Source of the DNA: Bosea vaviloviae
Lineage (GTDB): Bacteria; Pseudomonadota; Alphaproteobacteria; Rhizobiales; Beijerinckiaceae
DNA: 64,000 nucleotides
Reading direction: 5' to 3'
Assembly: GCF_001741865.1 (NCBI RefSeq)
Contig: NZ_CP017147.1
Location: 1,541,001 to 1,605,000, forward strand
Shown: positions 63,904 to 64,000 of the stretch, piece after piece
Position numbering within the stretch: position 1 is the first letter of the stretch
Layout of the letters: every line of letters begins with the position of its first letter
Position numbers and translations under genes: made by a program
The notes under the pieces: generated by a model
What the model was told of the DNA's origin: nothing
The model's input: the letters and a program-made list of their open reading frames with translations, nothing else
The model's database searches: none

Positions 63904-64000
63904 CTACTTGGTGATCTCCTTGTTGAAGCGTTCGATCCAGGCGGCGCGCTGCGGGTTGATCTTGGTCCAGTCATGCGTGACCATCTTGGTCAGCTCATCC
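63904..64000 (-). CDS. ABC substrate-binding protein, C-terminal end
   Basis: The last 31 codons are in the window (KMVTHDWTKINPQRAAWIER, then FNKEITK and stop); the start lies beyond the right edge. The ending matches polyamine-type (PotD/PotF-like) periplasmic binding proteins, in keeping with the two permease genes downstream of it. Confidence 0.75.
   Translation of the reverse strand, partial: DELTKMVTHDWTKINPQRAAWIERFNKEITK

Overview
The window is GC-rich, densely coded DNA from an alphaproteobacterium, most likely Hyphomicrobiales and perhaps Bosea-like. That placement is an inference from codon usage, the many peptide and branched-chain amino acid type ABC transporters, and the style of the interspersed repeats; no 16S or other marker gene is present.

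Layout. 1-188: tail of a zinc-type alcohol dehydrogenase. 350-3692: a Zn/Cd/Pb-type P1B ATPase with a long His-rich linker and a small HMA-domain metallochaperone, each preceded by a MerR-family-type promoter. 3989-9604: a complete peptide/nickel-type ABC importer, with a Zur-box-like palindrome upstream. 9689-12755: a nickel/cobalt exporter (RcnA type), a GNAT acetyltransferase, a CsoR/InrS-type repressor and a protein built of two similar halves. 13134-16189: the Cu+ ATPase CopA and its CueR regulator. 16601-23172: a periplasmic copper-resistance operon (small lipoprotein, TolC-like channel, Tat multicopper oxidase, cupredoxin, CusF-like protein) opposite an OmpR/EnvZ-type two-component system. 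The first 23 kb is therefore essentially one metal-homeostasis region.

23208-33953 is a genomic island of about 10.7 kb inserted at the 3' end of a tRNA-Gln(TTG) gene. An 18-bp exact copy of the tRNA end marks the far junction. It carries a tightly overlapping defence-type operon: m5C methyltransferase, Z1-domain helicase-like ATPase, PD-(D/E)XK nuclease (DUF4420-like), MORC/MutL-like GHKL ATPase and two unrecognised proteins. A divergent Vsr nickase gene follows, then the frameshifted, truncated remains of a tyrosine integrase. This is the most interesting system in the window.

34176-41502: tRNA-Pro, a lone HerA-like ATPase, a GGDEF-EAL protein, a tiny lipoprotein, BioY, an MBL-fold hydrolase and a DUF1499-like membrane protein. 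41597-51272: a CoA-dependent catabolic locus with thiolase, a divergent FadR/FCD-family regulator with two operator-like palindromes, a Liv-type ABC importer, an acyl-CoA synthetase and an enoyl-CoA hydratase. It probably takes up and activates an organic acid.

51554-57577: a second dipeptide-type ABC importer headed by a VOC-family protein. 57908-64000: an amine-oxidase-like FAD enzyme, two PuuE-like polysaccharide deacetylase-fold hydrolases, an NHL-repeat protein and a polyamine-type ABC importer that runs off the window. Several families of interspersed palindromic repeats lie between genes. One of them, a 125-bp composite repeat, appears to supply the start codon and first residues of a lipoprotein.
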